From the NCBI RefSeq assembly GCF_021228295.1, contig NZ_JAJQPD010000003.1, positions 310,001-374,000 of the forward strand: a stretch of DNA of 64,000 nucleotides. Direction: 5' to 3'. Numbering within the stretch: position 1 is the first letter of the stretch; every line of letters begins with the position of its first letter. The DNA is from Agromyces humatus (GTDB lineage Bacteria; Actinomycetota; Actinomycetes; Actinomycetales; Microbacteriaceae). The translations under genes and the position numbers were made by a program. The notes under the pieces were generated by a model that did no database searches, was not told the origin of the DNA, and was given only the letters and a program-made list of their open reading frames with translations. Shown here piece by piece: positions 16,692-25,484 of this stretch.

Positions 16692-17777
16692 TTACGCCGC
16701 CGACCAGCCGCCGTCGCTCGCGAGCACGACGCCGTTGATGTTCACGCCGTCGTCGCTCAGCAGGAACGTGATCGATGCGGCGAGGGCCTCTGCCTCGGCG
16801 GCGTCGGGGAGGATCGTCATCGCGAGGCGCACCCGTTCGGCGCCGAGCGGCGACGCGAAGCTCGCCTCGATGTTGGTGATCGTCGGGCCGGGAGCCACGG
16901 CGTTCACGCGCAGGCCGCTCGGGCCGTACATGAACGCGGTCGACTTCGTGAGTCCGACGACCGCGTGCTTCGACGCCGTGTAGGCGACTCCCGCGGCCGA
17001 GCCGCGCAGCGCGGCCTCGCTGGCCGTGTTCACGATCGAGCCCGCGCCCTGCGCGAGCATCGTCGGCACGACGGCGCGCATGAGCTTCATGGTGCCGTCG
17101 ACGTTCACCGAGAACACGCGCTTCCACACCGCGTCGGTGAGTTCACCGATCGGCGTCATGTCGTCCATGATCCCGGCGATGTTCGCGAGGCCGTCGATGC
17201 GGTCGCCCGCGGCCGCGACGATCTCGGCGACCTTGGCGTCGTCGGTGATGTCGGCGACGATGGTGACGATCTCGGCGCCGGAGTGCTCGCCGGCGAATTC
17301 GTCGAGGCGCTCCTGCGACACGTCGACGGCGACGACACGGCCGCCCTCACGGGCGATGCGCGATGCCGTCGCGCGGCCGATGCCCGAGCCGGCGCCGGTG
17401 ACGATGACGGTCTTGCCCGTGAAGCGGCCCTGGTCGAGTCGCTCGACCCACTCGGGGCGCTCGACCTCTGCCGCCGAAGCCGCTGCGGCATCGGCGACAT
17501 CGGACTCGCCTGCGGCGGAACCGGTCGTGGCAGGGACATCCGACCCGGACGGCACGTCGCCGGCGGCAGCGCGCGCAACCAGGTCGTCGACCATCTGCTG
17601 GCTGAACCGGCCCTTGCTCAGCTTGATCAGGCGCTTGATCGCGAGGCGCTGCACGGGCTTCAGCACGTCGGGGTCCTGGCCGGACTGAGCGAGGAGGTCG
17701 CGGATGATGGGACCGCCGACGGGGTGCTCGACCCAGGTCTTGATCGAGTCGTCGCCGGTGAGGGTCTTGGGGGTCAT
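16692..17777 (-). CDS. SDR-family oxidoreductase with N-terminal helical extension
   Basis: A 361-residue protein. The C-terminal 240 residues form a complete short-chain dehydrogenase: TGAGSGIGRA cofactor loop, NIAG, catalytic Ser in TASEAAL, YTASK (Tyr and Lys), and a Rossmann GGW end. The first 80-100 residues are a helical segment (WVEHPVGGPIIRDLL, LKLSKGRFSQQMVDDLV) joined by an Ala/Pro linker; I cannot assign it. The ATG at 17777 is chosen because GAAGGAAG lies upstream. Divergent from a TetR regulator across a 22-bp palindrome, which suggests the regulator controls it. Substrate unknown. Confidence 0.86.
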   Translation of the reverse strand: MTPKTLTGDDSIKTWVEHPVGGPIIRDLLAQSGQDPDVLKPVQRLAIKRLIKLSKGRFSQQMVDDLVARAAAGDVPSGSDVPATTGSAAGESDVADAAAASAAEVERPEWVERLDQGRFTGKTVIVTGAGSGIGRATASRIAREGGRVVAVDVSQERLDEFAGEHSGAEIVTIVADITDDAKVAEIVAAAGDRIDGLANIAGIMDDMTPIGELTDAVWKRVFSVNVDGTMKLMRAVVPTMLAQGAGSIVNTASEAALRGSAAGVAYTASKHAVVGLTKSTAFMYGPSGLRVNAVAPGPTITNIEASFASPLGAERVRLAMTILPDAAEAEALAASITFLLSDDGVNINGVVLASDGGWSAA

Positions 17778-17800
17778 GGTGGTGCTTCCTTCGCTCGGAT

Positions 17801-17829
17801 TACCGGACATCACTGTCCGGTAGTACGCT
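17801..17829. promoter_or_regulatory. TetR-type operator and leaderless promoter
   Basis: A perfect 22-bp inverted repeat, TACCGGACA-TCAC-TGTCCGGTA, lies at 17801-17822 between the divergent SDR and TetR genes. TACGCT at 17824-17829 stands 7 bases before the GTG of the regulator, so the operator abuts its -10 box. Symmetry and position fit autorepression and control of the SDR gene. Confidence 0.8.
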
Positions 17830-17836
17830 AACACCC

Positions 17837-18415
17837 GTGGCTGAGAGTGGGAAGAGCGTCTCAGGGACTCGTAAGGTCAACCGTGGGCCGAGCGCAGGGC
17901 CCGAGAATCGACGCGCCCTCATCGCGGCGGCCCGCGAGGTGTTCGCCGCCGACGGGCTGAACGCGCCGTTCAATGCCGTGGCGAAGAAGGCCGGCGTCGG
18001 CCAGGGGAGCCTCTATCGGCACTTCCCCGACCGGGTCGCGCTCGCGGTGGCGGTGTTCGATGAGAACCTCGACCAGCTCGAGGCCGCAGTCGCCGCGCCC
18101 GACGCGACGCTCGGCGACCTGATCGACCACATCATCGAGCAGGCCCTCGTCTCGACGGCGTTCATCGACCTGATCTGGAACAACCAGCACGACGAACGCG
18201 TCGCGCACATCGGCGCTCGCCTCGGTGCGCTCGCCGAACGCCTGCTCGTACGCGAACACGCCGCCGGTCGCATCGGCGAGCACGTCGAGGCGGCCGATGT
18301 GCTGCTGGCGATCTCGATGCTCGCCGACGTGCTCGCGCGCTCCGCGGCCGACGAGCGGCAGGCGGTCGCCGAGCGAGCCCGCACGATCTTCCGCAACGCG
18401 TTCGCCCCGCGCTGA
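17837..18415 (+). CDS. TetR family transcriptional regulator
   Basis: A 192-residue regulator. Helix-turn-helix at about 28-70 (ALIAAAREVFAADGLNAPFNAVAKKAGVG, with GSLYRHFPDRVAL as the closing helix) and an all-helical ligand/dimer domain after it. The GTG start has no ribosome binding site but follows TACGCT by 7 bases. Divergent from the SDR gene, with which it shares the palindrome at 17801-17822. The effector is unknown. Confidence 0.9.
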   Translation: MAESGKSVSGTRKVNRGPSAGPENRRALIAAAREVFAADGLNAPFNAVAKKAGVGQGSLYRHFPDRVALAVAVFDENLDQLEAAVAAPDATLGDLIDHIIEQALVSTAFIDLIWNNQHDERVAHIGARLGALAERLLVREHAAGRIGEHVEAADVLLAISMLADVLARSAADERQAVAERARTIFRNAFAPR

Positions 18416-18439
18416 CCGAGCGCCGGCCTCGCCGGCCGC

Positions 18440-19606
18440 TCAGCGCACGAGCGGGTCGGCGAGCAGGTCGGCGAAGGCGATCTCGGCGGCGCCGATGAGC
18501 AGGCGGTTCTCGCCGAGCGCGGCGACGCGAATCGAGAGGCCCTCGGATGCCGCGGGCATCGCCTGCGCCGCGACCGCGTGCTCGAGCGCGCCGAGGTCAC
18601 GCTCCGCGAGCGTCGCGAGGAATCCGCCGAGCACGATGAGCGAGGGGTTGAGCACGTTCACGGCGTTGCAGAGCGCGGTCGCGAGGATGCGCGACTGCCG
18701 GCCGACCTCGTCGGCGACTGCAGTGGAGTCGGTTGCGGCGAGGGCGGCGGCCAGCGCGGGTTCGTCACCGTGGTCGAGCCCGACGACCTCGAGCAGGCGA
18801 GCGCGACTCACCTCGTCTTCGAGCACGCCCTCGGCGGCGCGTCGATCGTCGATCATCGCGATACCCGGGCGGTTCTGACCGAACTCGCCGGCGTAGCCTG
18901 CCGAACCGCCGACGGGGCGCCCATGCACGATGAGCCCGCCGCCGATGCCGCTCGCACCGCCGTTCAGGTAGACCATGTCGTCGACGCCGCGTCCGGCGCC
19001 GAACAGGTGCTCGGCGATCGCGCCCAGACTCGCGTCGTTGCCGACGGCGGTCGGCAGACCCGTGGCCGCTTCGACGAGAGCGCGGATCGGGACATCCGAC
19101 CACAGCAGGTGCGGTGCGAACCGGACGAGCCCATCGCTCGCGCGCACCAGGCCCGGCACGGCCAGGCCGACGCCGACGAATCGCGCGTCGCGCAGGTCGC
19201 CGGAGCGCCAGCGATCGAGGGCGGATGCCACGAGCTCGGCGGTCTCGTCGGGGGAGGGCAGGTGGTCGACCTCGATGCGCTCACGTGCGGGGATGCCGCC
19301 GTCGATGCCGACCGCGGCGATCGTGACGGCGTCGACCTCGGGGTTCACGGCGATCGCGAGCACGCGGGGATCGGGCGCGACGACGGGGGAGGGGCGGCCG
19401 ACGCGGTTCGTGGGGTCGGGCGCCTGCTCGATCGTGAGACCGCGCGCGGTGAGCTCGGCGACGAGCGACGCGACCGTCGATCGGTTGAGGCCCGTCATCG
19501 CCGTGAGGCGGGCGCGCGAGAGCGGCCCTTCGAGGTGCACGTGGCCGAGCACTTTCGAGAGGTTTCGGCGGTGGACGCCGTCGAATGTTCCTGCCCGGTC
19601 TGTCAC
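18440..19606 (-). CDS. ROK family transcriptional regulator
   Basis: A 388-residue repressor with an N-terminal winged helix (SRARLTAMTGLNRSTVASLVAEL) and a ROK sugar-binding domain (VGVGLAVPGLV, NDASLGAIAEH, YLNGGASGIGGGLI). The usual zinc motif CxCGxxGCxE is missing; the place after HGRPVGGSAGYAGEFG reads RRAAEGVLEDE with no cysteines, so ligand binding may not use zinc. The GTG at 19606 follows TAGAGT by 6 bases (leaderless). It is divergent from the sugar ABC operon, which it most likely represses in the absence of xylose or xylo-oligosaccharide. Confidence 0.9.
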   Translation of the reverse strand: MTDRAGTFDGVHRRNLSKVLGHVHLEGPLSRARLTAMTGLNRSTVASLVAELTARGLTIEQAPDPTNRVGRPSPVVAPDPRVLAIAVNPEVDAVTIAAVGIDGGIPARERIEVDHLPSPDETAELVASALDRWRSGDLRDARFVGVGLAVPGLVRASDGLVRFAPHLLWSDVPIRALVEAATGLPTAVGNDASLGAIAEHLFGAGRGVDDMVYLNGGASGIGGGLIVHGRPVGGSAGYAGEFGQNRPGIAMIDDRRAAEGVLEDEVSRARLLEVVGLDHGDEPALAAALAATDSTAVADEVGRQSRILATALCNAVNVLNPSLIVLGGFLATLAERDLGALEHAVAAQAMPAASEGLSIRVAALGENRLLIGAAEIAFADLLADPLVR

Positions 19607-19666
19607 GCGTCAACTCTAGGCGGGTCACGGGTTGATGACGGTTGGGCGCGCCACTATTTGTTGCGC

Positions 19667-19743
19667 TTGACCCCAAATCCGAATGGACGTATATTCAACA
19701 CGTCCAAATCACTTTCGACGCAGAAGTCGAAACTTTCGAGAGG
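19667..19743 (+). promoter_or_regulatory. promoter and operator cluster of the sugar ABC operon
   Basis: Promoter TTGACC (19667-19672), 17 bases, TATATT (19690-19695). An inverted repeat GGACGT (19685-19690) / ACGTCC (19700-19705) surrounds the -10 box. Downstream lie three half-sites, TTTCGA (19713-19718), TCGAAA (19727-19732) and TTTCGA (19734-19739); the last two form the 13-bp palindrome TCGAAA-C-TTTCGA. RBS GAGAGG at 19738-19743 overlaps it. The half-site also occurs at the LacI gene start (31031-31053). Two regulators, ROK and LacI, may act here. Confidence 0.65.
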
Positions 19744-19750
19744 TTCAAAG

Positions 19751-21049
19751 ATGAACAGACGCAGCACCTCCCGGCTCGTCGCGCTCACCGCCGCCGCGGG
19801 CCTCGCCGTCGCCGCGCTCAGCGGGTGTGCGACCGGCTCCGGCGGTTCCGAGGGATCCGACGGCGACGTGACGCTCACGTGGTGGCACAACGCCACGTCG
19901 GGCCCCATGCCCGCAGTCTGGGAGGAGGTCGCTGCCGAGTTCGAGGCCGACCACCCCGGAGTCACGGTCGAGCAGACCGGCTACCAGAACGAAGAGCTCC
20001 AGCGCACCCTGATCCCGAACGCCCTCGCGGCCGGTGACCCGCCCGACCTGTTCCAGGTCTGGCCCGGCGGCGAGCTGCGCGACCAGGTCGCCAACGAGTA
20101 CCTCATGCCCCTCGACGACGTCATCCCCGACACCGTCTCGAGCGTCGGCGCCACCGTCAACCCGTGGCAGGTCGGCGGCGAGACCTACGGCATCCCGTTC
20201 ACCTTCGGCATCGAGGGCTTCTGGTACAACGCCGACCTGTTCGAGCAGGCCGGCATCGACGAGACCCCGACCACGCTCGACGAACTCGTCGACGCCGCCG
20301 GCAAGCTGCGCGAGGCGGGCATCACCCCGATCTCGGTCGGCGCGGGCGACAAGTGGCCGGCCGCGCACTGGTGGTACCAGTTCGCGCTGCACTCGTGCGC
20401 TCCCGAGGTGCTGCAGGCGGCAGAGACCGAGTTCGACTTCAGCGACGACTGCTGGGTCGAGGCGGGCGAGCAGCTGAAGGAGTTCCTCGGCACCGACCCG
20501 TTCCAGGAGGGCTTCCTCGGCACCCCCGCCCAGACGGGTGCGGGCAGCTCGGCAGGCCTCGTCGCGAACGGCCAGGCGGCCATGGAGCTCATGGGCCACT
20601 GGAACGCCGGCGTCATCGGCGGGCTCACCGCCGACCAGCAGGTGCCCGAGTTCCTCGGATGGTTCCCGTTCCCCGGCATCCCCGGCGCGGCGGGCGACCC
20701 GACGGCGGCGCTCGGCGGCGGTGACGGCTTCGGCTGCTCGGCCGACGCTCCGCCGGAGTGCGCCGAGCTGCTCGAGTACATCATGAGCGAAGACGTGCAG
20801 AAGCGGTTCGCGGCGAGCGGGTCGGGCATTCCGACCGTGCCCAGCGCGGTGTCGTCGCTCGAAGACCAGAACCTCGCGGCGGTCGCCGAAGGCCTCGCGG
20901 CCTCGTCGTTCGTGCAGCTCTGGTTCGACACCGCCCTCGGCACGACCGTCGGCAACGCCATGAACGAGGGCATCGTGAACCTGTTCGGTGACGCGGGCAC
21001 GCCCGAGGACATCGTGACGAAGATGCAGGACGCGGCGGCGACGCTCTAG
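19751..21049 (+). CDS. sugar ABC transporter substrate-binding lipoprotein
   Basis: A 432-residue extracellular solute-binding protein (family 1). The signal peptide ends in lipobox LSGC (Cys26), so it is lipid-anchored outside the membrane. Typical features follow: VTLTWWHNATSGP, TLIPNALAAGDPPDLFQVWPG, GIPFTFGIEGFWYNADLFEQAG. The gene order binding protein-permease-permease-GH3 is that of xylobiose (BxlEFG-BxlA-like) uptake loci, and xylA/xylB lie 10 kb away, so xylo-oligosaccharide is the favoured ligand. No ATPase gene is present, so a shared MsiK-like ATPase elsewhere is expected. Confidence 0.9.
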   Translation: MNRRSTSRLVALTAAAGLAVAALSGCATGSGGSEGSDGDVTLTWWHNATSGPMPAVWEEVAAEFEADHPGVTVEQTGYQNEELQRTLIPNALAAGDPPDLFQVWPGGELRDQVANEYLMPLDDVIPDTVSSVGATVNPWQVGGETYGIPFTFGIEGFWYNADLFEQAGIDETPTTLDELVDAAGKLREAGITPISVGAGDKWPAAHWWYQFALHSCAPEVLQAAETEFDFSDDCWVEAGEQLKEFLGTDPFQEGFLGTPAQTGAGSSAGLVANGQAAMELMGHWNAGVIGGLTADQQVPEFLGWFPFPGIPGAAGDPTAALGGGDGFGCSADAPPECAELLEYIMSEDVQKRFAASGSGIPTVPSAVSSLEDQNLAAVAEGLAASSFVQLWFDTALGTTVGNAMNEGIVNLFGDAGTPEDIVTKMQDAAATL

Positions 21050-21051
21050 CC

Positions 21052-22047
21052 ATGACCAGTGTCATCGAGTCGGCCGGGCCCGCGGTTTCCGCGGGCTCGG
21101 CCCCCGCCCCGAAGCCCCGGCGATCCCGCCCGGGCACGGGTCGCAAGTGGGCCGAGATCGTGCTGTTCGTCGGCCCGGCCCTCGTGCTGTTCCTCGGCTT
21201 CGTGATCCTGCCGGTCGTGCTCGCGGGTGTCTACAGCTTCTACAACCTGCCGCAGGCATTCCAGTGGGACGACCTCGCCGACCCGGAGCGCTTCGTCGGC
21301 TTCGAGAACTACATCCGGGCCCTGACCGACCCGGCGTTCCAGAAGTCGGTCGGCAACAACTTCCTCATCCTCGTGCTGTCGCTGCTCATCCAGGGGCCGC
21401 TCGCGATCGGCATCGCGCTGCTGCTCAACCGCAAGCTGCGCGGCCGCGGGGCGCTGCGCCTGCTCATCTTCGTGCCGTACGTGCTCGCCGAGGTCATCGC
21501 CGGCCTCTCGTGGAAACTGCTGCTGCAGCCGCAGGGCGGCGTGAACGCGATGCTCGAGGCGGTCGGCCTCGGGGCATGGCAGCAGAACTGGCTCGCCGAC
21601 CCGAACATCGCGCTTTGGACGATGTTCGCGATCCTGACCTGGAAGTACATCGGGTTCGCGATCCTGCTGATGCTCGCCGGCCTGCAGGGCGTGCCCGAAG
21701 AGCTCGCCGAGGCGGCCTCGATCGATGGTGCGAGCTGGTGGCAGATCCAGCGGCACATCACCATCCCGCTGCTCGGCCCGACCATCCGCATCTGGGTGTT
21801 CCTGTCGATGATCGGCGCCCTGCAGCTCTTCGACATGGTCTGGGTCACCACGCGCGGCGGCCCGCTGAATGCGACCTCGACGATGGCCACGTACATGGTC
21901 GAGAAGGGCCAGTTCGGCGGCCAGCCCGGATTCGGCAGCGCCGTCGCGGTCATCCTGTTCTTCATCTCCCTGGTCGTGGCGCTCGTCTACCAGCGCTTCG
22001 CCCTGCGCCGCGATCTCGCCGGCGCCATCACGAGAGGGGTGCGCTGA
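21052..22047 (+). CDS. sugar ABC transporter permease 1
   Basis: A 331-residue inner-membrane permease (MalF/LacF type) with six predicted helices after a Pro/Arg-rich cytoplasmic N-terminus of about 35 residues. The coupling loop EELAEAASIDGASWW-IQRHITIPLL carries the EAA motif that meets the ATPase. The start lies 2 bases after the binding-protein stop. Forms the transmembrane pore with the next gene's product. Confidence 0.93.
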   Translation: MTSVIESAGPAVSAGSAPAPKPRRSRPGTGRKWAEIVLFVGPALVLFLGFVILPVVLAGVYSFYNLPQAFQWDDLADPERFVGFENYIRALTDPAFQKSVGNNFLILVLSLLIQGPLAIGIALLLNRKLRGRGALRLLIFVPYVLAEVIAGLSWKLLLQPQGGVNAMLEAVGLGAWQQNWLADPNIALWTMFAILTWKYIGFAILLMLAGLQGVPEELAEAASIDGASWWQIQRHITIPLLGPTIRIWVFLSMIGALQLFDMVWVTTRGGPLNATSTMATYMVEKGQFGGQPGFGSAVAVILFFISLVVALVYQRFALRRDLAGAITRGVR

Positions 22048-22048
22048 C

Positions 22049-22951
22049 ATGTCGGCCACCATCACTGCCCCCGCGGCCGACGCGGCCCGCACAGAACCCG
22101 GGCCCGACCCAGCCGGACGGCGCATCGACTGGGGACAGCCGTTCGTCTACCTCGTCGCGCTCGTCATCGCGGCGGTCGCGATCGGCCCGGTGCTCTACGT
22201 GTTCATCGGCGGGTTCCGCACCACGGCCGACCTGAACGCGAACCCTGCCGGCATGCCCGACCCGTGGACCCTGCAGAACTGGGCGGCCGTGCTCGGCTCG
22301 ACCCGGTTCTGGGGCAACGTGCTGTCGAGCATGATCCTGGCCTTCGGCACGACCGCCGGTGTCGTGGTGGTCGGCGTGATGGCGGCGTTCGTCATCGCCC
22401 GCTACACGTTCCGCGGTCGCGAGGGGCTCTACCTGCTGTTCGCCGCGGGGTTGATGTTCCCGCTCACCGTCGCGGCACTGCCGCTGACCCTGCTGCTTCG
22501 AACGCTCGGGCTGCACGGCACGTTCCTGGGCGTGATCATCCCGTCGATCGCCTTCGCGCTGCCGACGACGATCATCATCCTCGTGCCGTTCCTGCGCGCG
22601 ATCCCCGACGAGCTCGAGGAGGCCGCCGCCATCGACGGCACGACTCGCATCGGCTTCTTCTGGCGCATCCTGCTGCCGCTCTCGATGCCGGGCCTCGTCA
22701 CGGTCGGCGTGCTCGCGTTCGTCGGCAGTTGGAACGGCTACCTCCTGCCGCTGCTCGTCATCAGCACCGGCACCCTGCCGCAGGAGCTGTGGCCGCTGCC
22801 GCTCGGTGTCACGCAGTTCTCGACGCAGTACTCGCAGGACACGGGCGCCGTGCTGGCGTACACCTCGCTCGCGATGCTGCCGGCACTCGCGTCCTTCCTG
22901 TTCGCCGAGAAGCGCATCGTCGGCGGCCTGACCGGGGCGGTGAAGGGATGA
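22049..22951 (+). CDS. sugar ABC transporter permease 2
   Basis: A 300-residue inner-membrane permease (MalG type) with six helices and the EAA loop DELEEAAAIDGTTRIG-FFWRILLPLS. ATG at 22049, one base after the stop of permease 1. It overlaps the GH3 gene by four bases (ATGA), so import and hydrolysis are translationally coupled. Confidence 0.92.
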   Translation: MSATITAPAADAARTEPGPDPAGRRIDWGQPFVYLVALVIAAVAIGPVLYVFIGGFRTTADLNANPAGMPDPWTLQNWAAVLGSTRFWGNVLSSMILAFGTTAGVVVVGVMAAFVIARYTFRGREGLYLLFAAGLMFPLTVAALPLTLLLRTLGLHGTFLGVIIPSIAFALPTTIIILVPFLRAIPDELEEAAAIDGTTRIGFFWRILLPLSMPGLVTVGVLAFVGSWNGYLLPLLVISTGTLPQELWPLPLGVTQFSTQYSQDTGAVLAYTSLAMLPALASFLFAEKRIVGGLTGAVKG

Positions 22952-25335
22952 CGAATGTCGAGAACGATCAGATGACGGATGTCTCGTGGCGCGACCCATT
23001 CCGGAGCCTCGACGATCGCGTCGAAGCGCTCATCGCGCAGATGACGCTCGACGAGAAGCTCGCGCAGCTCTACGGCGTGTGGGTCGGCGCGTCCGACGAG
23101 GGCGGCGACGTCGCCCCGCACCAGCACGACCTGAACGACGACGTCGACCTCGACGAGCTGTTGCCGTCGGGGCTCGGCCAGCTGACCCGCCCGTTCGGCA
23201 CGGCGCCGGTCGACGCCGCGGTCGGCGCACTCTCGCTCGCCCGCACCCAGCAGCGCATCGTCGACGCGAACCGCTTCGGCATCCCGGCGCTCGCGCACGA
23301 GGAGTGCCTTGCGGGCTTCGCGGCGTGGGGCGCGACCGCCTACCCGGTTCCGCTCTCGTGGGGCGCGACGTTCGATCCCGAGATCGTCGAGCGGATGTCC
23401 CGCCGCATCGGCGACGACCTGCGCTCGGTCGGCGTGCACCAGGGTCTCGCGCCCGTGCTCGACGTCGTGCGCGATGCGCGCTGGGGCCGGGTCGAGGAGA
23501 CCATCGGCGAGGACCCCTACCTCGTCGCGACGGTCGGCACCGCATACGTGCGGGGACTCGAGTCGTCGGGCGTGGTGGCGACGCTGAAGCACTTCGTCGG
23601 CTACTCGGCCTCGCGGGCCGGTCGCAACCTCGCGCCGGTGTCGATCGGCCGTCGCGAGCTCGCCGATGTGTTGCTGCCGCCGTTCGAGATGGCGATCCGC
23701 GAGGGCGGCGCGCGAAGTGTGATGAACTCCTACACCGACCTCGACGGGGTGCCGTCGGCGGGCGACCGCGCGCTGCTCACCGAGCTGTTGCGCGACACGT
23801 GGGGCTTCGACGGCACCGTCGTGGCCGACTACTTCTCGGTTGCATTCCTGAAGCTGCTGCACGGCACGGCCGGCACGTGGGCCGAGGCGGCCGAGGCCGC
23901 GCTCGACGCCGGCATCGACGTCGAACTGCCCACGGTGAAGGCGTTCGGCGAACCCCTGCGCCTCGCGATCGAGGCGGGCGCGGTCGACGCGTCCCTCGTC
24001 GACACCGCCCTGCGCCGGGTGCTGCGACAGAAGGCCGAGCTCGGCCTGTTCGACGCCGACTGGTCGCCCGTGCCGCCGGCGCTCGCGGGGGCCGACCTGA
24101 CGCACGCCGCCGAGCTTCGCGGCACCATCGACCTCGACTCCGAGGGCAACCGGGCGCTCGCACGCGAGCTCGCCGAGCGGGCGGTCGTGCTCGTGCGCAA
24201 CGACGGAACGCTGCCCCTCGCCGCGCCCGCCGTCATCGCGGTCGTCGGTCCGAACGCCGACGACCCGTACGCCATGCTCGGCTGCTATTCGTTCCCGACC
24301 CACGTGGTGTCGCAACACCCGGGTGTCGAACTGGGCATCCGCATCCCGACCCTGCTCGAGGCGCTCCGCGCGGAGTTCCCGACGAGCGAGATCCGTTGGG
24401 CACGCGGCACGACCGTCGACGGCGGCGAGACCGACGGCATCGCCGAGGCGGCCGAGGTCGCGGCATCCGCTGACGTGGCGATCATGGCGCTCGGCGACCG
24501 TGCCGGCCTGTTCGGCCGCGGCACGAGCGGCGAGGGCTGCGATGCCGAGTCGCTCGACCTGCCCGGTGCGCAGCAGCAGCTCGTCGACGCGGTGCTCGAC
24601 ACGGGAACCCCCACTATGCTGACCCTGCTGGCCGGGCGCCCCTACGCGCTCGGTCGGGCGGTCGACGAGTCGGCCGCGATCGTGCAGGCGTTCTTCGCCG
24701 GTGAAGAGGGCGCTCCGGCGATCGCCGGGGTGCTCAGCGGACGGGTGAACCCGAGCGGGCGCCTGCCGGTGTCGATCCCCGCCGGGGCCGGCTCGCAGCC
24801 GACGACGTACCTCGCGGCCCCGCTCGCTCGCGCGAGCGACGTGTCGAACGTCGACCCGACCGCGGCATTCCCGTTCGGGCATGGACTCGGCTACGCCGGG
24901 TTCGAGTGGAGTTCGTTCGGCGGCGACGAGTCCGTGGCCGACACCGACGGGGTTGTGACGGTGCGCCTGCGCGTGCGCAACGCGGGCAGCCGATCGGGCG
25001 CCGACGTCGTGCAGCTCTACCTTCACGATCCGGTCGCCACCGTCGTGCGCCCGGTGCAGCGGTTGATCGGGTACGTTCGCGTCGAGCTCGAGCCGGGCGC
25101 GGCGGCCGACGTGTCGTTCACGGTGCCGGCCGACCTCGCGTCGTTCACGGGTCGCGACGGTCGTCGAATCGTCGAGGCGGGTGAGCTCGTGCTGAGCGCA
25201 GGCCGGTCGAGCGCCGACCTGCCGTTCTCGCACATCGTGCGGCTCACGGGCGTCGTGCGCCTGCTCGACCACACGAGGCGCCTGACCCCCGACGTGATCG
25301 TCGAGGCCACGGTGGAGGCATCCGTCATCGACTGA
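22948..25335 (+). CDS. glycoside hydrolase family 3 beta-glycosidase (xylosidase/glucosidase type)
   Basis: A 795-residue cytoplasmic enzyme without signal peptide. The N-terminal barrel contains KHFVGYSASRAGRN and the nucleophile Asp294 in TVVADYFS; the second alpha/beta domain has VAIMALGDRAGLFGRGTSGEG; and an FnIII-like C-terminal domain runs from about residue 660 (LRVRNAGSRSGADVVQLYL). It would release xylose (or glucose) from imported oligosaccharides. Linkage specificity cannot be read directly; operon context favours beta-xyloside. Part of its FnIII coding region is matched by the broken copy at 26389-26463. Confidence 0.9.
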   Translation: MTNVENDQMTDVSWRDPFRSLDDRVEALIAQMTLDEKLAQLYGVWVGASDEGGDVAPHQHDLNDDVDLDELLPSGLGQLTRPFGTAPVDAAVGALSLARTQQRIVDANRFGIPALAHEECLAGFAAWGATAYPVPLSWGATFDPEIVERMSRRIGDDLRSVGVHQGLAPVLDVVRDARWGRVEETIGEDPYLVATVGTAYVRGLESSGVVATLKHFVGYSASRAGRNLAPVSIGRRELADVLLPPFEMAIREGGARSVMNSYTDLDGVPSAGDRALLTELLRDTWGFDGTVVADYFSVAFLKLLHGTAGTWAEAAEAALDAGIDVELPTVKAFGEPLRLAIEAGAVDASLVDTALRRVLRQKAELGLFDADWSPVPPALAGADLTHAAELRGTIDLDSEGNRALARELAERAVVLVRNDGTLPLAAPAVIAVVGPNADDPYAMLGCYSFPTHVVSQHPGVELGIRIPTLLEALRAEFPTSEIRWARGTTVDGGETDGIAEAAEVAASADVAIMALGDRAGLFGRGTSGEGCDAESLDLPGAQQQLVDAVLDTGTPTMLTLLAGRPYALGRAVDESAAIVQAFFAGEEGAPAIAGVLSGRVNPSGRLPVSIPAGAGSQPTTYLAAPLARASDVSNVDPTAAFPFGHGLGYAGFEWSSFGGDESVADTDGVVTVRLRVRNAGSRSGADVVQLYLHDPVATVVRPVQRLIGYVRVELEPGAAADVSFTVPADLASFTGRDGRRIVEAGELVLSAGRSSADLPFSHIVRLTGVVRLLDHTRRLTPDVIVEATVEASVID

Positions 25336-25484
25336 CCCGCCCCTGTAGTCCCGCGTGAGCTCCTCCCACTGAGCAGGCGGTACACCAGCGCCGATCGACG
25401 TTTGCCTGGTCGAGACGAGCACTGGTCATCTGCCCGTTCGGCGTCGATCATTGAAGCAACCCTTCCGAGTGAGGTGGCAGCCGG

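Noticed and set aside
22738..25422. 894-codon open frame antisense to the GH3 gene
   Set aside because: High-G+C shadow frame. Its translation is low-complexity Arg/Asp/Gly/His, while the plus strand encodes a complete GH3 enzyme.
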